NCBI RefSeq assembly: GCF_051401765.1
Contig: NW_027480423.1
Span: 620,001 to 684,000, forward strand
DNA from: Calliopsis andreniformis
Lineage: Eukaryota > Arthropoda > Insecta > Hymenoptera > Andrenidae
Length of the DNA stretch: 64,000 nucleotides
Direction of reading: 5' to 3'
The first letter of the stretch is position 1. Each line of letters opens with the position of its first letter. Positions 35,506 to 48,453 of this stretch are shown piece after piece. The notes below the pieces were generated by a model, which searched no databases, was not told the origin of the DNA, and worked only from the letters and a program-made list of their open reading frames with translations. Made by a program: the position numbers and the translations under genes.

Positions 35506-36998
35506 ATTGCAAACAGTGTGAAAGTAATGGTCATTTCTACGTTCCGGGAAACCTACGCTTCACTCTACGTCGGTGTTCCACCAGATCGAATAGTTACGGC
35601 CTAAGAAGTCAACACCAGAAGAATAAAATACAAAATAAATACAACAGCCTTTACACCGTATAAAATGAATAATTGCAACCTGTGTGAAGGTTATGGTCAT
35701 ATCTACGTTCCGGACAACCTAGGCTTCACCCTAGGGCGTTGTTCCACCAGATCGAATAGTTAGGGCCTAAGAAGTGAACGCCAGAAGCAAAAATCCAATG
35801 TAAATACAACAGTCTTTCCATCGTATAAAACGAGTAATTGCAACCAGTATGAAACTTATGCTCATTTCTACGTTCCGGGCAACCTAGGCTTCACAGTATG
35901 GCGTTCTTCCACCACATCGAATAGGTACGGCCTCAGAAGTCAACGCCTGAAGTATAAAATACAATAAAAATACAACAGTCTTTCCATCCTATAACAGGAA
36001 TAATTGCAACCCGTGTGAAAGTGATGGTCATTTCTACGTTCCAGGCAACCTAGGCTTCACTGTAGGCCGTTGTTCCACAAGATCGAATAGTTAGGGCCTA
36101 AGAAGGCAACGCCAGAAGCATAAAATACAATATAAATACAACAGTTTTTTCATCGTATAAAACGAATAATTGCAACCAGTATGAAAGTTATGGTCATTTC
36201 AACGTTCCGGGCAATCTAGGCTTCACTCTAGGGCGCTGCTCCACCAGATCAATTAGTTAGGGCCTTAGACGTCAACGCCCGAAGCATAAAATGCAAAATA
36301 AATAGAACAGTTTTTCCATTGTATAAAACGAATAATTGCTACCAGTATAAAAGTTATGGTCATTTCTACGTTCCGGGCAACCTAGGCTTCACCCTAGGGC
36401 GTTGTTTCACCAGATCGAATAGTTAGGGCCTAAGAAGTGAACGCCAGAAGCATAAAATACAATATAAATGCAACAGTTTTTTCATCGTATAAAACGAATA
36501 ATTGCAACCAGTATCAAAGATATGGTCATTTCTACTTTCCGGGCAACCTAGACTACACCCTGGGGCGCTGCTCCAACAGATTGAATAGTTAGGGCCTTAG
36601 AAGTCAATGTCGGGAGCATAAAATGCAAAATAAATAGAACAGTTTTTCCATCGTATAGAACGAATAATTGCTACCAGTGTGAAGGTAATGGTCACTTCTA
36701 CGTTCCGAGCAACCTAGGCGTCACTCTAGGGCGTTGCTCCACCAGATCGAATAGCTAGGGACTTATAATTCATCGCTAAAAGCATAAAATACAATTAAAA
36801 TACAACAGTTTTTCCATCGTATAACTGGAATAATTGCAACCAGTGTGAAAGTAATGGTCATTTCTACGTTCCGGGCAACCTAGGTTTCACTCCAGGGCGT
36901 TGCTCCACCAGATCGAATAGTTATGTCTTAAGAGGTCAACATCAGAAGCATAAAATACGATATAAATACAACAGCTTTACCATCGTATAAAACGAATA
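35506..36998. repeat. Nonamer higher-order repeat, copy 2
   Basis: It has the same monomer order as copy 1 at an offset of 5,973. U starts at 35,506, monomer 1 at 35,672 and F at 36,833. F is unrecombined and is followed by another U at 36,999 and monomer 1 at 37,165, exactly one nonamer length (1,493 bp) later. This shows that the nine-monomer unit has been tandem. Confidence 0.85.
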
Positions 36999-37994
36999 AT
37001 TGCAAACAGTGTGAAAGTAATGGTCATTTCTACGTTCCGGGAAACCTACGCTTCACTCTACGTCGTTGTTCCACCAGATCGAATAGTTACGGCCTAAGAA
37101 GTCAACACCAGAAGAATAAAATACAAAATAAATACAACAGCCTTTACACCGTATAAAATTAATAATTGCAACCTGTGTGAAGGTTATGGTCATATCTACG
37201 TTCCGGACAACCTAGGCTTCACCCTAGGGCGTTGTTCCACCAGATCGAATAGTTAGGTCCTTAGAAGTCAACGCCAGAAGTATAAAATACGATATAAATA
37301 CAACAGCTTTTCCATCGTATAAAAGGAATAATTGCAAACAGTGTGAAAGTAATGGTCATTTCTACATTCCGAGCAACCTAGGCTTCACTCTAGGGAGTTG
37401 CTCCACCAGATCGAATAGTTAGGTCCTTAGAAGTCAACGCCAGAAGCATAAAATACGATATAAATACAACATCTTTTCCATCGTATAAAAGGAATAATTG
37501 CAAACAGTGTGAAAGTTATGGTCATTTCTACATTCCGAGCAAGCTAGGCTTCACTCGAGGGCGTTGGTCCACCTGATCGAATAGTTAGGGCCTTAGAAGT
37601 CAACGCCAGAAGCATAAAATACGATAAAGATGCAACAGTTTTTCCATCGTATAAAACGAATAATTGCAACCAGTGTGAAAGTTATGGTCATTTCTACATT
37701 CCGAGCAACCCAGGCTTCACTCTAGGGCGCTGCTCCACCGGATCGAATAGTTAGGTCCTTAGAAGTCAACGCCAGAAGTATGAAATACGATATAAATACA
37801 ACAGCCTTTACACCGTATAAAACGAATAATTGCATCCTGTGTGAAGCTAATGGTCATATCTACGTTCCGGGCAACCTAGGCTTCACTCTAAGGCGTTGCT
37901 CCACCAGATCAAACAGTTAGGGCTTTAGATGTCAACGCCCGAAGCATAAAATACAAAATAAATAGAACAGTTTTTCCATTGTATAAAACGAATA
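36999..37994. repeat. Six right-domain monomers after nonamer copy 2
   Basis: U and monomer 1 start a new nonamer, but monomer 1 turns into a GGTCCTTAG monomer near 37,255 and the unit stops. Three monomers with ACATTCCGAGCAA and one with CTCTAAGGCG lead into the trio at 37,995. Confidence 0.65.
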
Positions 37995-38491
37995 ATTGCT
38001 GCCAGTGTAAAAGTTATGGTCATTTCTACGTTCCGAGCAACCTAGGCTTCACCCTAGGGCGTTGCTCCAACAGATTGAATAGTTAGGGACTTAGAAGTCA
38101 ACGCGCCAACCATAAAATGCAAAAAAAATACGAGAGTGTATCCATCATATGACAGGAATAATTGCAACCAGTTTGAAAGTGATGGCCAATTCTACGTTCC
38201 GGGTAACCTAGGTTTCACTCCAGGGCGTTGCTCCACCAGATCGAATAGTTACGGCCTAAGAAGTCAACGCCAGAAGCATAAAATACGATTTAATACAACA
38301 GCTTTTCCATCGTATAAAACGAATAGTTGCAACCAGTGCGAAAGGAATGGTCATTTCTACGTTCCGAGCACCCTAGGCGTCACTCTAGGGCGTTGCTCCA
38401 CCACATCTAATAGCTACGGCATTAGAAGTCAACGCCAGAGGCATAAAATACAATATAAATACGACAGCTTTTCCATCGTATAAAACGAATA
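37995..38491. repeat. A-B'-C trio in right domain, copy 2
   Basis: Same three monomers and the same 165-bp B' as at 31,524, at +6,471. The flank after it differs: here ATAGCAACC with CTCTACGGTGTTG follows at 38,492. Confidence 0.8.
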
Positions 38492-39655
38492 ATAGCAACC
38501 AGTGTGAAAGTTATGGTCATTTCTACGTTCCGGGCAACCTAGGCTTCACTCTACGGTGTTGTTCGACCAGATCGAATAGTTAGGGCCTAAGAAGTGGACG
38601 CCAGAAGCATAAAATACAATATAAATATAACAGTTTTTCCATCGTATAAAACGAATAATAGCAACCAGTGTGAAAGTTATGGTCATTTCAACGTTCCGGG
38701 CAATCTAGGCTTCACTCTAGGGCGCTGCTCCACCAGATCAATTAGTTAGGGCCTTAGACGTGAACGCCCGAAGCATAAAATGCAAAATAAATAGAACAGT
38801 TTTTCCATTGTATAAAACGAATAATTGCTACCAGTATAAAAGTTATGGTCATTTCTACGTTCCGGGCAACCTAGGCTTCACCCTAGGGCGTTGTTCCACC
38901 AGATCGAATAGTTAGGGCCTAAGAAGTGAACGCCAGAAGCAAAAAATACAATATAAATGCAACAGTTTTTTCATCGTATAAAACGAATAATTGCAACCAG
39001 TATCAAAGATATGGTCATTTCTACTTTCCGGGCAACCTAGACTACACCCTGGGGCGCTGCTCCAACAGATTGAATAGTTAGGGCCTTAGAAGTCAATGCC
39101 GCGAGCATAAAATGCAAAATAAATAGAACAGTTTTTCCATCGTATAAAACGAATAATTGCTACCAGTGTGAAGGTAATGGTCACTTCTACGTTCCGAGCA
39201 ACCTAGGCGTCACTCTAGGGCGTTGCTCCACCAGATCGAATAGCTAGGGACTTATAATTCATCGCTAAAAGCATAAAATACAATTAAAATACAACAGTTT
39301 TTCCATCGTATAACTGGAATAATTGCAACCAGTGTGTAAGTAATGGTCATTTCTACGCTCCGAGCAACCTAGGCGTCACTCTAGGGCGTTGCTCCACCAG
39401 ACCGAATAGCTAGGGACTTAGAATTCAACGCCATAAGAATAAAACACAATATAAGTACAGCAGTTTTTCCATCGTATAAAATGAATAATTGCAACCAGTT
39501 TGAAAGTTATGGTCATTTCTACATTCCGAGCAACATAGGCTTCACAGTAGGGCGTTGCTCCACCTGATCGAATAGTTAGGGCCTTAGAAGTCAACGCCAG
39601 AAGCATAAAATACAATAAAGATGCAGCAGTTTTTCCATCGTATAGCAGGAACAAT
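38492..39655. repeat. Seven right-domain monomers before the island
   Basis: A CTCTACGGTGTTG monomer, nonamer monomers 4-7, then GTGTGTAAGTAATGG and a CACAGTAGGGCG monomer ending AATAAAGATGCAGCAG. A V-type start (GCAGGAACAATTTGC) is cut off by the island at 39,656. Confidence 0.7.
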
Positions 39656-41976
39656 TTGCAACCAGTATGATACTTATGGTCATTTCTACCTTCCGAGCAA
39701 CCTAGGCTTCACCCTAGGGCCTTGCTCCAACAGATTGAATGGTTAGGGCCTTAGAAGTCAACGCCCGAAGCATAAAATGCAATAAAAATACAACAGTGTT
39801 ACCATAATATAACAGGAATAATTGCAACCAGCTTGAAAGTGAATACCAATTCTACGTCCCGGGCAACCTAGGCTTCACTTTAGGGCGTTGCTCCACCAGA
39901 TCGAATAGTTAGTGCCTTAGAAGTCAACGCCAAAAGCATAAAACACAATATAAATACAACAGCTTTTCCATCGTATAAAACGAATAATTGCAACCAGTAT
40001 GAAACTTATGGTCATTTCTACTTCCCGAGCAACCTAGGCTTCACCCTATGGGGTTGCTCCAACAGATTGAATAGTTATGTCCTTAGAAGTAAACGCCAGA
40101 AGCATAAAATACGATATAAATACAACAGCGTTTCCATCGAATAAAACGAATAATTGCAACCAGTGTGAAAGTTATGGTCATTTCTACATTCCCAGCAACC
40201 TAGGATTCACTCTAGCGCGTTGCTCCACCAGATCGAATAGTTAGGTCCTTAGAAGTAAACGCCATAAGCATAAGATACGATATAAATACAACAGCGTTTG
40301 CATCGTATAAAACGAATAATTGCAACCAGTTTGAAAGTGATGGCCAATTCTACGTTCCGGGCAACCTAGGTTTCACTCCAGTGCGTTGCTCCACCAGACC
40401 GAATAGTTACGGCCTAAGAAGTCAACGCCAGAAGCATAAAATACGATATAAATACAACAGCTATTCCATCGTATAAAACGAATAATTGCAACCAGTGTGA
40501 AAGTTATGGTCATTTCCACATTCCGAGCAACCTAGGCTTCACTCGAGGGCGTTGCTCCACCAGATCTAATAGTTAGGTCCTTAGAAGTAAACGCCAGAAG
40601 CATAAAATACGATATAAATACAACAGCTTTTCCATCGTATAAAACGAATAATTGCAACCAGTGTGAAAGTAATGGTCATTTCCACATTCCGAGGAACCTA
40701 GGCTTCACTCTAGGGCGTTGCTCCACCAGATCGAATAGTCAGTGCCTTTGAAGTCAACGCCAGAAGCATAAAATACAATATAAATATAACAGTTTTTCCA
40801 TCGTATAAAACGAATAATTGCAACCAGTGTGAAAGTAATGGTCATTTCTACGTTCCAAGCACCCTAGGCGTCACTCTAGGGCGTTGCTCCAACGGATTGA
40901 ATAGTTAGGGCCTTAGAAGTCAACGCCCGAACCATAAAATGCAAAAAAAATACAACAGTGTTTCGATCATATAACAGGAATAATTGCAACCAGTTTGAAA
41001 GTGATGGCCAATTCTACGTTCCGGGCAACCTAGGTTACACTCCAGGGCGGTGCTCCACCAGACCGAATAGTTACGGTCCAAGAAGTCAACGCCAGAAGCA
41101 TAAAATACGATATAAATACAACAGCTTTTCCATCGTAAAAACGAATAATTGCAACCAGTATGAAACTTATGTTCATTTCTACTTTCCTAGCAAGCTAGGC
41201 TTCACCCGAGGCGTTGCTCCAACAGATTGAATTGTTAGGGCCTTAGAAGTCAACGCCCGAAGCATAAAATGCAATTAAAATACAACAGTGCTTCCATCAT
41301 ATAACAGGAATAATTGCAACCAGTTTGAAAGTGATGGCCAATTCTACGTCCCGGGCAACCTAGGCTTCTCTCTAGGGCGTTGCTCCAACAGATCGAATAG
41401 TTAGTGCCTTAGAAGTCAACGCCAAAATCATAAAACACAATATAAATACAACAGCTTTTCCATCGTATAAAACGAATAATTGCAACCAGTATGAAACTTA
41501 TGATCATTTCTACTTTCCGAGCAACCTAGGCTTCACCCTATGGCGTTGCTCCAACAGATTGAATAGTTATGTCCTTAGAAGTAAACGCCAGAAGCATAAA
41601 ATACAATATAAATACAACAGTTTTTCCATCGTATAAAACGAATAATTGCAACCAGTATGAAACTTATGGTCATTTCTACTTTCCGAGCAACGTTGGCTTC
41701 ACTCTAGGGCGTTGCTCCACTAGATCGAACAGCTAGGGCCTTAGAATTCAAAGCCAGAAGCATAAAATACAATATAAATACAACAGTTTTTCCATCGTTT
41801 AAAACGAATAATTGCAACCAGTGTGAAAGTAATGGTCATTTCTACGTTCCGAGCACCCCAGGCGTCACTCTAGGGCGTTGCTACACCCCCTCTAATAGCT
41901 ACGGCCTTAGAAGTCAACGCCAGAGGCATAAAGTACAATATAAATACAACAGCGTTTCCATCGTATAAAACGAATA
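39656..41976. repeat. 2,321-bp segment, right copy of pair
   Basis: Copy of 22,730-25,050. Differences seen include C for G at 39,721, CACTTTAGGG for CACTCTAGGG near 39,877, TAAATATAACAG for TAAATACAACAG near 40,787, TAGTTACGGTCC for TACTTACGGCCC near 41,070, and AACGTTGGC for AACCTTGGC near 41,690. Both ends fall at the same place in the monomer, next to GAATAATTGC. Confidence 0.9.
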
Positions 41977-42640
41977 ATTGCAACCAGTATGAAACTTATG
42001 GTCATTTCTACTCTCCGAGCCACCTAGACTTCACCCTAGGGCGTTGCTCCAACGGATTGAATAGTTAGGGCCTTAGAAGTCAACGCCCGAACCATAAAAT
42101 GCAATTAGAATACAACAGTGTTTCCATCACATAACAGGAATAATTGCAACCAGTTTGAAAGTGATGGCCAATTCTACGTTCCGGGCAACCTAGGCTTCAC
42201 TCTAGGGCGTTCCTCCACCAGATCGAATTGTTAGTGCCTTAGAAGTCAACGCCAGAAGCATAAAATACAATATAAATACAACAGTTTTTCCATCGTATAA
42301 AACGAATAATTGCAACCAGTATGAAACTTATGGTCATTTCTACTTTCCGGGCAACCTAGGCCTCACTCTAGGACGTTGCTCCAACAGACTGAATAGTTAG
42401 GGCCTTAGAAGTCTACGCCCGAACCATAACATGCAAAAAAAATACAACAGTGTTTCCATCATATAACAGGAATAATTGCAACCAGTTTGAAAGTGATGGC
42501 CAATTCTACGTTCCCGGCAACCTAGGTTTCACTCCAGGGCGTTGCTCCACCAGACCGAATAGTTACGGCCTAAGAAGTCAACGCCAGAAGCATAAAATAC
42601 GATATAAATACAACAGCTTTTCCATCGTATAAAACGAATA
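39656..42640. repeat. Island of left-domain satellite inside right domain
   Basis: Eighteen monomers of left-domain types lie between right-domain sequence on both sides. Bases 39,656-41,976 copy 22,730-25,050. The last four monomers (41,977-42,640) are A-B-A-B' and begin with CTCTCCGAGCCACCTAGAC, also found near 20,938. The left junction falls inside TTGCAACCAGT (39,656-39,666), where a TAGCAGGAACAATTTGC monomer turns into an A monomer. The right limit is the start of a right-domain monomer at 42,641. Confidence 0.85.
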
Positions 42641-43881
42641 ATTGCAACCAGTGTGAAAGTTATGGACATTTCTACATTCCGGCCAACCTAGGCTTCACCC
42701 TAGGGCGTTGATCCACCAGATCGAATAGTTAGTACCTTAGAAGTCAACGCCAGAAGCATAAAATACAATATGAATACAACAGTTTTTCCAGCGTATAAAA
42801 TGAATAATTGGAAACATTTTGAAAGTAATGGTCATTTCTACGTTCCGGGCAACCTAGGCGTCACTCTAGGGCGTTGCTCCACCACATCTAATAGTTACGG
42901 CCTTAGAAGTCAACGCCAGAAGAATAAAATACAATAAAGATGCAACAGCTTTTCCATCGTATAAACCGAATAATTGCAACCAGTGTGAAAGTTACGGTCA
43001 TTTCTACTTTCCGGGCAACCTAGGCTTCACCCTAGGTCGTTGCTCCAACAGATTGAATAGTTACGACCTTAGAAGTCAATGCCCGATGCATAAAATGCAA
43101 TAAAAATACAACAGTTTTGCCATCATATAACAGGAGTAATTGCAACCAGTTTGAAAGTGATGGTCATTTCTTCGTTCCGGGCATCCTAGGCTTCACTCTA
43201 GGGCGTTGTTCGACCATATCGGACAGTTAGGGCCAAAGAAGTCAACGCCAGAAGCATAAAATACAATATAAGTATAACAGTTTTTCCATTGTATAAAACG
43301 AATAATAGCAACCAGTGTGAATGTACTGGTCATTTCTACGTTCCGGATAACCTAGGTTTCACTCTAGGGCGTTGGACTACCAGATCGAGTAGCTAGGGAC
43401 TTTGAATTCAACGCCAGAAGGATAAAGTACAACATAAGTACAACAGTTATTCCATCGTATAAAATGAGTAGTTGCAAACATTGCGAAAGTAATGGTCATT
43501 TCTACGTTCCGGGCAACCTAGGCGTCACTCTAGGGCGTTGCTCCACCACATCTAATAGCTACGGCCTTAGAAGTCAACGCCAGAGGCATAAAATACAATA
43601 TAAATACAACAGCTTTTCCATCGTACAAAATGAATAATAGCAAACAGTGTGAAAGTAATGGTCATTTCTACGTTCCGGGCAACCTAGGCTTCACTCTAGG
43701 TCGTTGCTCCGCCAGATGAAATAGCTAGCGACTTAGAATTAAACGCCAGAAGCATAGAACACAATAAAAATACAACAGCTTTTCCATCGTATAACAGGAA
43801 TAATTGCAACCAGTGTGAATGTAATGGTCATTTCTACGTTCGGGGCAACCTAGGATTCACTCTAGGGCGTTGCTCCACCAG
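42641..43881. repeat. Divergent right-domain monomers after the island
   Basis: About seven monomers with many private variants (AATTGGAAACATTTTG, CTAGGTCGTTGC, CATATCGGACAG, GTTGGACTACCAG, TGAGTAGTTGCAAACATTG). They look older or less homogenised than their neighbours. No gene is seen. Confidence 0.6.
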
Positions 43882-45123
43882 ATCGAATAGTTAGGGCCTT
43901 AGAAGTCCACGCCAGAAGCATAAAATACGATAAAGATGCAACAGTTTTTCCATCGTATAAAACGAATAATTGAAACCAGTGTGAAAGTTATGTTCGTTTC
44001 TACGTTCCGGGCAACCTAGGCTTCACTCTAGGGCGTTGCTCCACCAGATCGAATAGTTAGGGCCTTAGAAGTCAACGCCCGAAGCATAAAATACAAAATA
44101 AATAAAACAGTTTTTCCATCGTACAAAACGAATAATTGCTACCAGTGTGAAAGTTATGGTCATTTCTACGTTCCGCGCAATCTGGGCTTTACCCTAGAGC
44201 GTTGTTCCACCAGATGGAATAGTTAGGGCCTAAGGAGTCAACGCCAGAAGCATAAAATACGATATGAATACAACAGCTTTTGCATTGTATAAAGCGAATA
44301 ATTGCAACCAGTGTGGAAGTTATCGTCATTTCTACGTTTCGGGCAAGATAGGCTTCACTCTAGGGCGGTGCTCCACAAGATCAAATAGTTAGGGCCTAAG
44401 AAGTCAACGCCAGAAGCTTAAAATACAACATAAATACAACAGAGTTTCCATTATATATAATGTATATTTGCAAACAGTGTGAAAGTAATGGTCATTTCTA
44501 CGTACCGGGCAACCTAGGTTCCACCCTAGGGCGTTGCTCCACCAAACCGAATAGCTAGGGCCTTAGAAGTCAACGCCAGAATCATAAAATACATTATAAA
44601 TACAACAGTTTTACCATCATATAAAACGAATAATTGCAACCAGGATGAAAGTTATGGTCATTTCTACTTTCCGGGCAACCTAGGCTTCACCCTAGGGCGT
44701 TGCTCCAACAGATTGAATAGTTAGGGCCTTTGAAGTCAATGCCCGAAGCATAAAATGCAATAAAAGTACAACAGTTTTACCATCATATAAAACGAATAAT
44801 TGCAACCAGGATGAAAGTTATGGTCATTTCAACTTTCCGGGCAACCTAGACTTCACCCTAGGGCGTTGCTCCAACAGATTGAATAGTTAGAGCCTTAGAA
44901 GTCAATGCCGGAAGCATAAAATGCAAAATAAATAGAACAGCTTTTCCATCGTATAAAACGAATAATTGCTGCCAGTGCGAAAGTAATGGCCATTTCTACG
45001 TTCCGAGCAACCTGGGCGTCACTCTAGGATGTTGCCCCGCCAGATCGAATAGCTAGGGACTTATAGTTCGTCGCTAAAAGCATAAAATACAATTAAAATA
45101 CAACAGTTTTTCCATCGTATAAC
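43882..45123. repeat. 1.24-kb segment, right copy of pair
   Basis: Counterpart of 25,960-27,200. With the 39,656-41,976 copy it forms a collinear pair with 22,730-27,200. The spacing between the two blocks is longer here by 996 bp (six monomers). Differences such as TCGTCATTTC for TCGTGATTTC and GTTCCACCCTAGG for GTTCCACTCTAGG suggest slightly more divergence than in the 2,321-bp pair. Confidence 0.8.
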
Positions 45124-47167
45124 AGGAATAATTGCAACCAGTGTGTAAGTAATGGTCATTTCTACGCTCCGAGCAACCTAGGCGTCACTCTAGGGCGTTG
45201 CTCCACCAGACCGAATAGCTAGGGACTTAGAATTCAACGCCATAAGAATAAAACACAATATAAGTACAACAGTTTTTCCATCGTATAAAATGAATAATTG
45301 CAACCAGTGTGAAAGTTATGGTCATTTCTCCATTCCGAGCAACATATGCTTCACTCTAGGGCGTTGCTCCACCTGATCGAATAGTTAGGGCCTTAGAAGT
45401 CAACGCCAGAAGCATAAAATACAATAAAGATGCAGCAGTTTTTCCATCGTATAGCAGGAACAATTTGCAACCAGTGTGATAGTAGTGGTCATTTCTACGT
45501 ACCGGGCAACCTAGGTATCACTCCAGGGCGTTGCTCCACCACATCGAATAGTTACGGCCTAAGAAGTCAACGCCAGAAGCATAAAATACGATAAAGATGC
45601 AACAGCTTTTCCATCGAATAAAACGAATAATTCCAACCAGTGTGAAAGTTATGGTCATTTCTACATTCCGAGCAACCTAGGCTTCACTCTAGGGCGTTGC
45701 TCCACCAGATCGAATAGTCAGGTCCTTAGAAGTCAACGCCAGAAGCATAGAATACGATATAAATACAACATCTTTTCCATCGTATAAAAGGAATAATTGC
45801 AAACAGTGTGAAAGTTATGGTCATTTCTACATTCCGAGCAACCTAGGCTTCACTCGAGGGCGTTGCTCCACCTGATCGAATAGTTAGGGCCTTAGAAGTC
45901 AACGCCAGAAGCATAAAATACAATAAAGATGCAACAGTTTTTCCATGGTATAGCAGGAATAATTTGCAACCAGTGTGATAGTAGTGGTCATTTCTACGTA
46001 CCGGGCAACCTAGGTTTCACTCCAGGGCGTTGCTCCACCAGTACGAATAGTTACGGCCTAAGAAGTCAACGCCAGAAGCATGAAGTACGATAAAGATGCA
46101 ACGGTTTTTCCATCCTATAAAACGAATAATTGCAACCAGTGTGAAACTTATGCTCATTTCTACGTTCCGGGCAACCTAGGCTTCACAGTATGGCGTTCTT
46201 CCACCACATCGAATAGCTACGGCCTCAGAAGTCAACGCCTGAAGTATAAAATACAATAAAAATACAACAGTCTTTCCATCCTATAACAGGAATAATTGCA
46301 ACCCGTGTGAAAGTGATGGTCATTTCTACGTTTCAGGCAACCTAGGCTTCACTCTAGGGCGTTGCTCCAACAGATTGAATAGTTAGGGCCTTAGAAGTCA
46401 ATGCCGGAAGCATAAAATGCAAAATAAATAGAACAGTTGTTCCATCGCATAAAACGAATAATTGCTGCCAGTGTGAAAGTAATGGTCATTTCTACATTCC
46501 GAGCAACCTAGGCTTCACTCTAGGGCGTTGCTCCACCTGATCGAATAGTTAGGGCCTTAGAAGTCAACGCCAGGAGCATAAAATACAATAAAGATGCAGC
46601 AATTTTTCCATCGTATAGCAGGAATAATTTGCATCCAGTGTGATAGTAGTGGTCATTTCTACGTACCGGGCAACCTAGGTTTCACTCCAGGGCGTTGCTC
46701 CACCAGATCGAATAGTTACGGCCTATGAAGTCAACGCCTGAAGCATAAAATACGATAAAGATGCAACAGCTTTTCCATCGTATAAAACGAATAATTGCAA
46801 CCAGTGTGAAAGTTATGGTCATTTCTACATTCCGAGCAACCCAGGCTTCACTCGAGGGCGTTGCTCCACCTGATCGAATAGTTAGGGCCTTAGAAGTCAG
46901 CGCCAGAAGCATAAAATACAATAAAGATGCAACAGTTTTTCCATCGTATAGCAGGAATAATTTGCAACCAGTGTGATAGTAGTGGTCATTTATACGTGCC
47001 GGGCAACCTAGGTTTCACTCCAGGGCGTTGCTCCACCAGATCGAATAGTTACGGCCTAAGAAGTCAACACCAGAAGAATAAAATACAAAATAAATACAAC
47101 AGCCTTTACACCGTATAAAACGAATAATTGCAACCTGTGTGAAGGTTATGGTCATATCTACGTTCCG
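45110..47167. repeat. 2.06-kb segment, left copy of pair
   Basis: It matches 61,382-63,438 at an offset of 16,272, falling to 16,271 after a lost T near 62,205. The order of V monomers, ACTCGAGGGCG monomers, CACAGTATGGCG and CTCTAGGGCG monomers is the same. Differences include GAAGTCAACGCC with GCCTATG at about 46,722 and AACCCAGGC near 46,838. Confidence 0.8.
45463..45629. repeat. Right-domain monomer type V, 167 bp (exemplar)
   Basis: The start reads GCAGGAACAATTTGCAACCA, with one extra T compared with AATTGC. Then follow GTGTGATAGTAGTGGTCATT, CTACGTACCGGGCAACC and a B'-like CACTCCAGGGCG with TAGTTACGGCC. The preceding monomer ends AATAAAGATGCAGCAG or AATAAAGATGCAACAG. V monomers recur near 28,370, 46,625, 46,960, 50,610, 51,775, 55,260, 56,422, 61,735 and 62,230. 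The extra T partly offsets the 165-bp monomers elsewhere. Confidence 0.75.
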
Positions 47168-48287
47168 GACAACCTAGGCTTCACCCTAGGGCGTTGTTCC
47201 ACCAGATCGAATAGTTAGGGCCTAAGAAGTGAACGCCAGAAGCAAAAATCCAATATAAATACAACAGTCTTTCCATCGTATAAAACGAGTAATTGCAACC
47301 AGTATGAAACTTATGCTCATTTCTACGTTCCGGGCAACCTAGGCTTCACAGTATGGCGTTCTTCCACCACATCGAATAGGTACGGCCTCAGAAGTCAACG
47401 CCTGAAGTATAAAATACAATAAAAATACAACAGTCTTTCCATCCTATAACAGGAATAATTGCAACCCGTGTGAAAGTGATGGTCATTTCTACGTTCCAGG
47501 CAACCTAGGCTTCACTCTAGGCCGTTGTTCCACAAGATCGAATAGTTAGGGCCTAAGAAGGCAACGCCAGAAGCATAAAATGCAATATAAATACAACAGT
47601 TTTTTCATCGTATAAAACGAATAATTGCAACCAGTATGAAAGTTATGGTCATTTCAACGTTCCGGGCAATCTAGGCTTCACTCTAGGGCGCTGCTCCACC
47701 AGATCAATTAGTTAGGGCCTTAGACGTCAACGCCCGAAGCATAAAATGCAAAATAAATAGAACAGTTTTTCCATTGTATAAAACGAATAATTGCTACCAG
47801 TATAAAAGTTATGGTCATTTCTACGTTCCGGGCAACCTAGGCTTCACCCTAGGGCGTTGTTCCACCAGATCGAATAGTTAGGGCCTAAGAAGTGAACGCC
47901 AGAAGCATAAAATACAATATAAATGCAACAGTTTTTTCATCGTATAAAACGAATAATTGCAACCAGTATCAAAGATATGGTCATTTCTACTTTCCGGGCA
48001 ACCTGGACTACACCCTGGGGCGCTGCTCCAACAGATTGAATAGTTAGGGCCTTAGAAGTCAATGCCGGGAGCATAAAATGCAAAATAAATAGAACAGTTT
48101 TTCCATCGTATAGAACGAATAATTGCTACCAGTGTGAAGGTAATGGTCACTTCTACGTTCCGAGCAACCTAGGCGTCACTCTAGGGCGTTGCTCCACCAG
48201 ATCGAATAGCTAGGGACTTATAATTCATCGCTAAAAGCATAAAATACAATTAAAATACAACAGTTTTTCCATCGTATAACTGGAATA

Positions 48288-48453
48288 ATTGCAACCAGTG
48301 TGAAAGTAATGGTCATTTCTACGCTCCGGGCAACCTAGGTTTCACTCCAGGGCGTTGCTCCACCAGATCGAATAGTTAGGTCCTTAGAAGTCAACGCCAG
48401 AAGCATACAATACGATATAAATACAACAGCTTTTCCATCGTATAAAACGAATA
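48288..48453. repeat. Hybrid monomer F/G, junction at 48,365-48,378
   Basis: It starts as F (CACTCCAGGGCG, GCTCCACC) and changes within AGATCGAATAGTTA to G (GGTCCTTAGAAG, GCATACAATACG). The breakpoint differs from the one in the hybrid at 30,860. The same two neighbouring monomers therefore recombined twice, with loss of one monomer each time. Confidence 0.85.

Larger units (their letters stand above)
25051..39655. repeat. Right array domain, first part
   Basis: About 88 monomers keep the same 166-bp period but use a different and more diverse set of types. Markers scarce or absent in the left domain are AATACGATAAAGATGCAACAG-like ends, TAGTAGTGGTCATTT, CTGTGTGAAGGTTATGG, CCAGTATAAAAGTTATGG, CTAGACTACACCCTGGGGCG and ATTCATCGCTAAAAGC. 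The nine-monomer higher-order repeat first appears here. Two three-monomer blocks of left-domain type are embedded, at 31,524 and 37,995. No gene is present. Confidence 0.8.
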
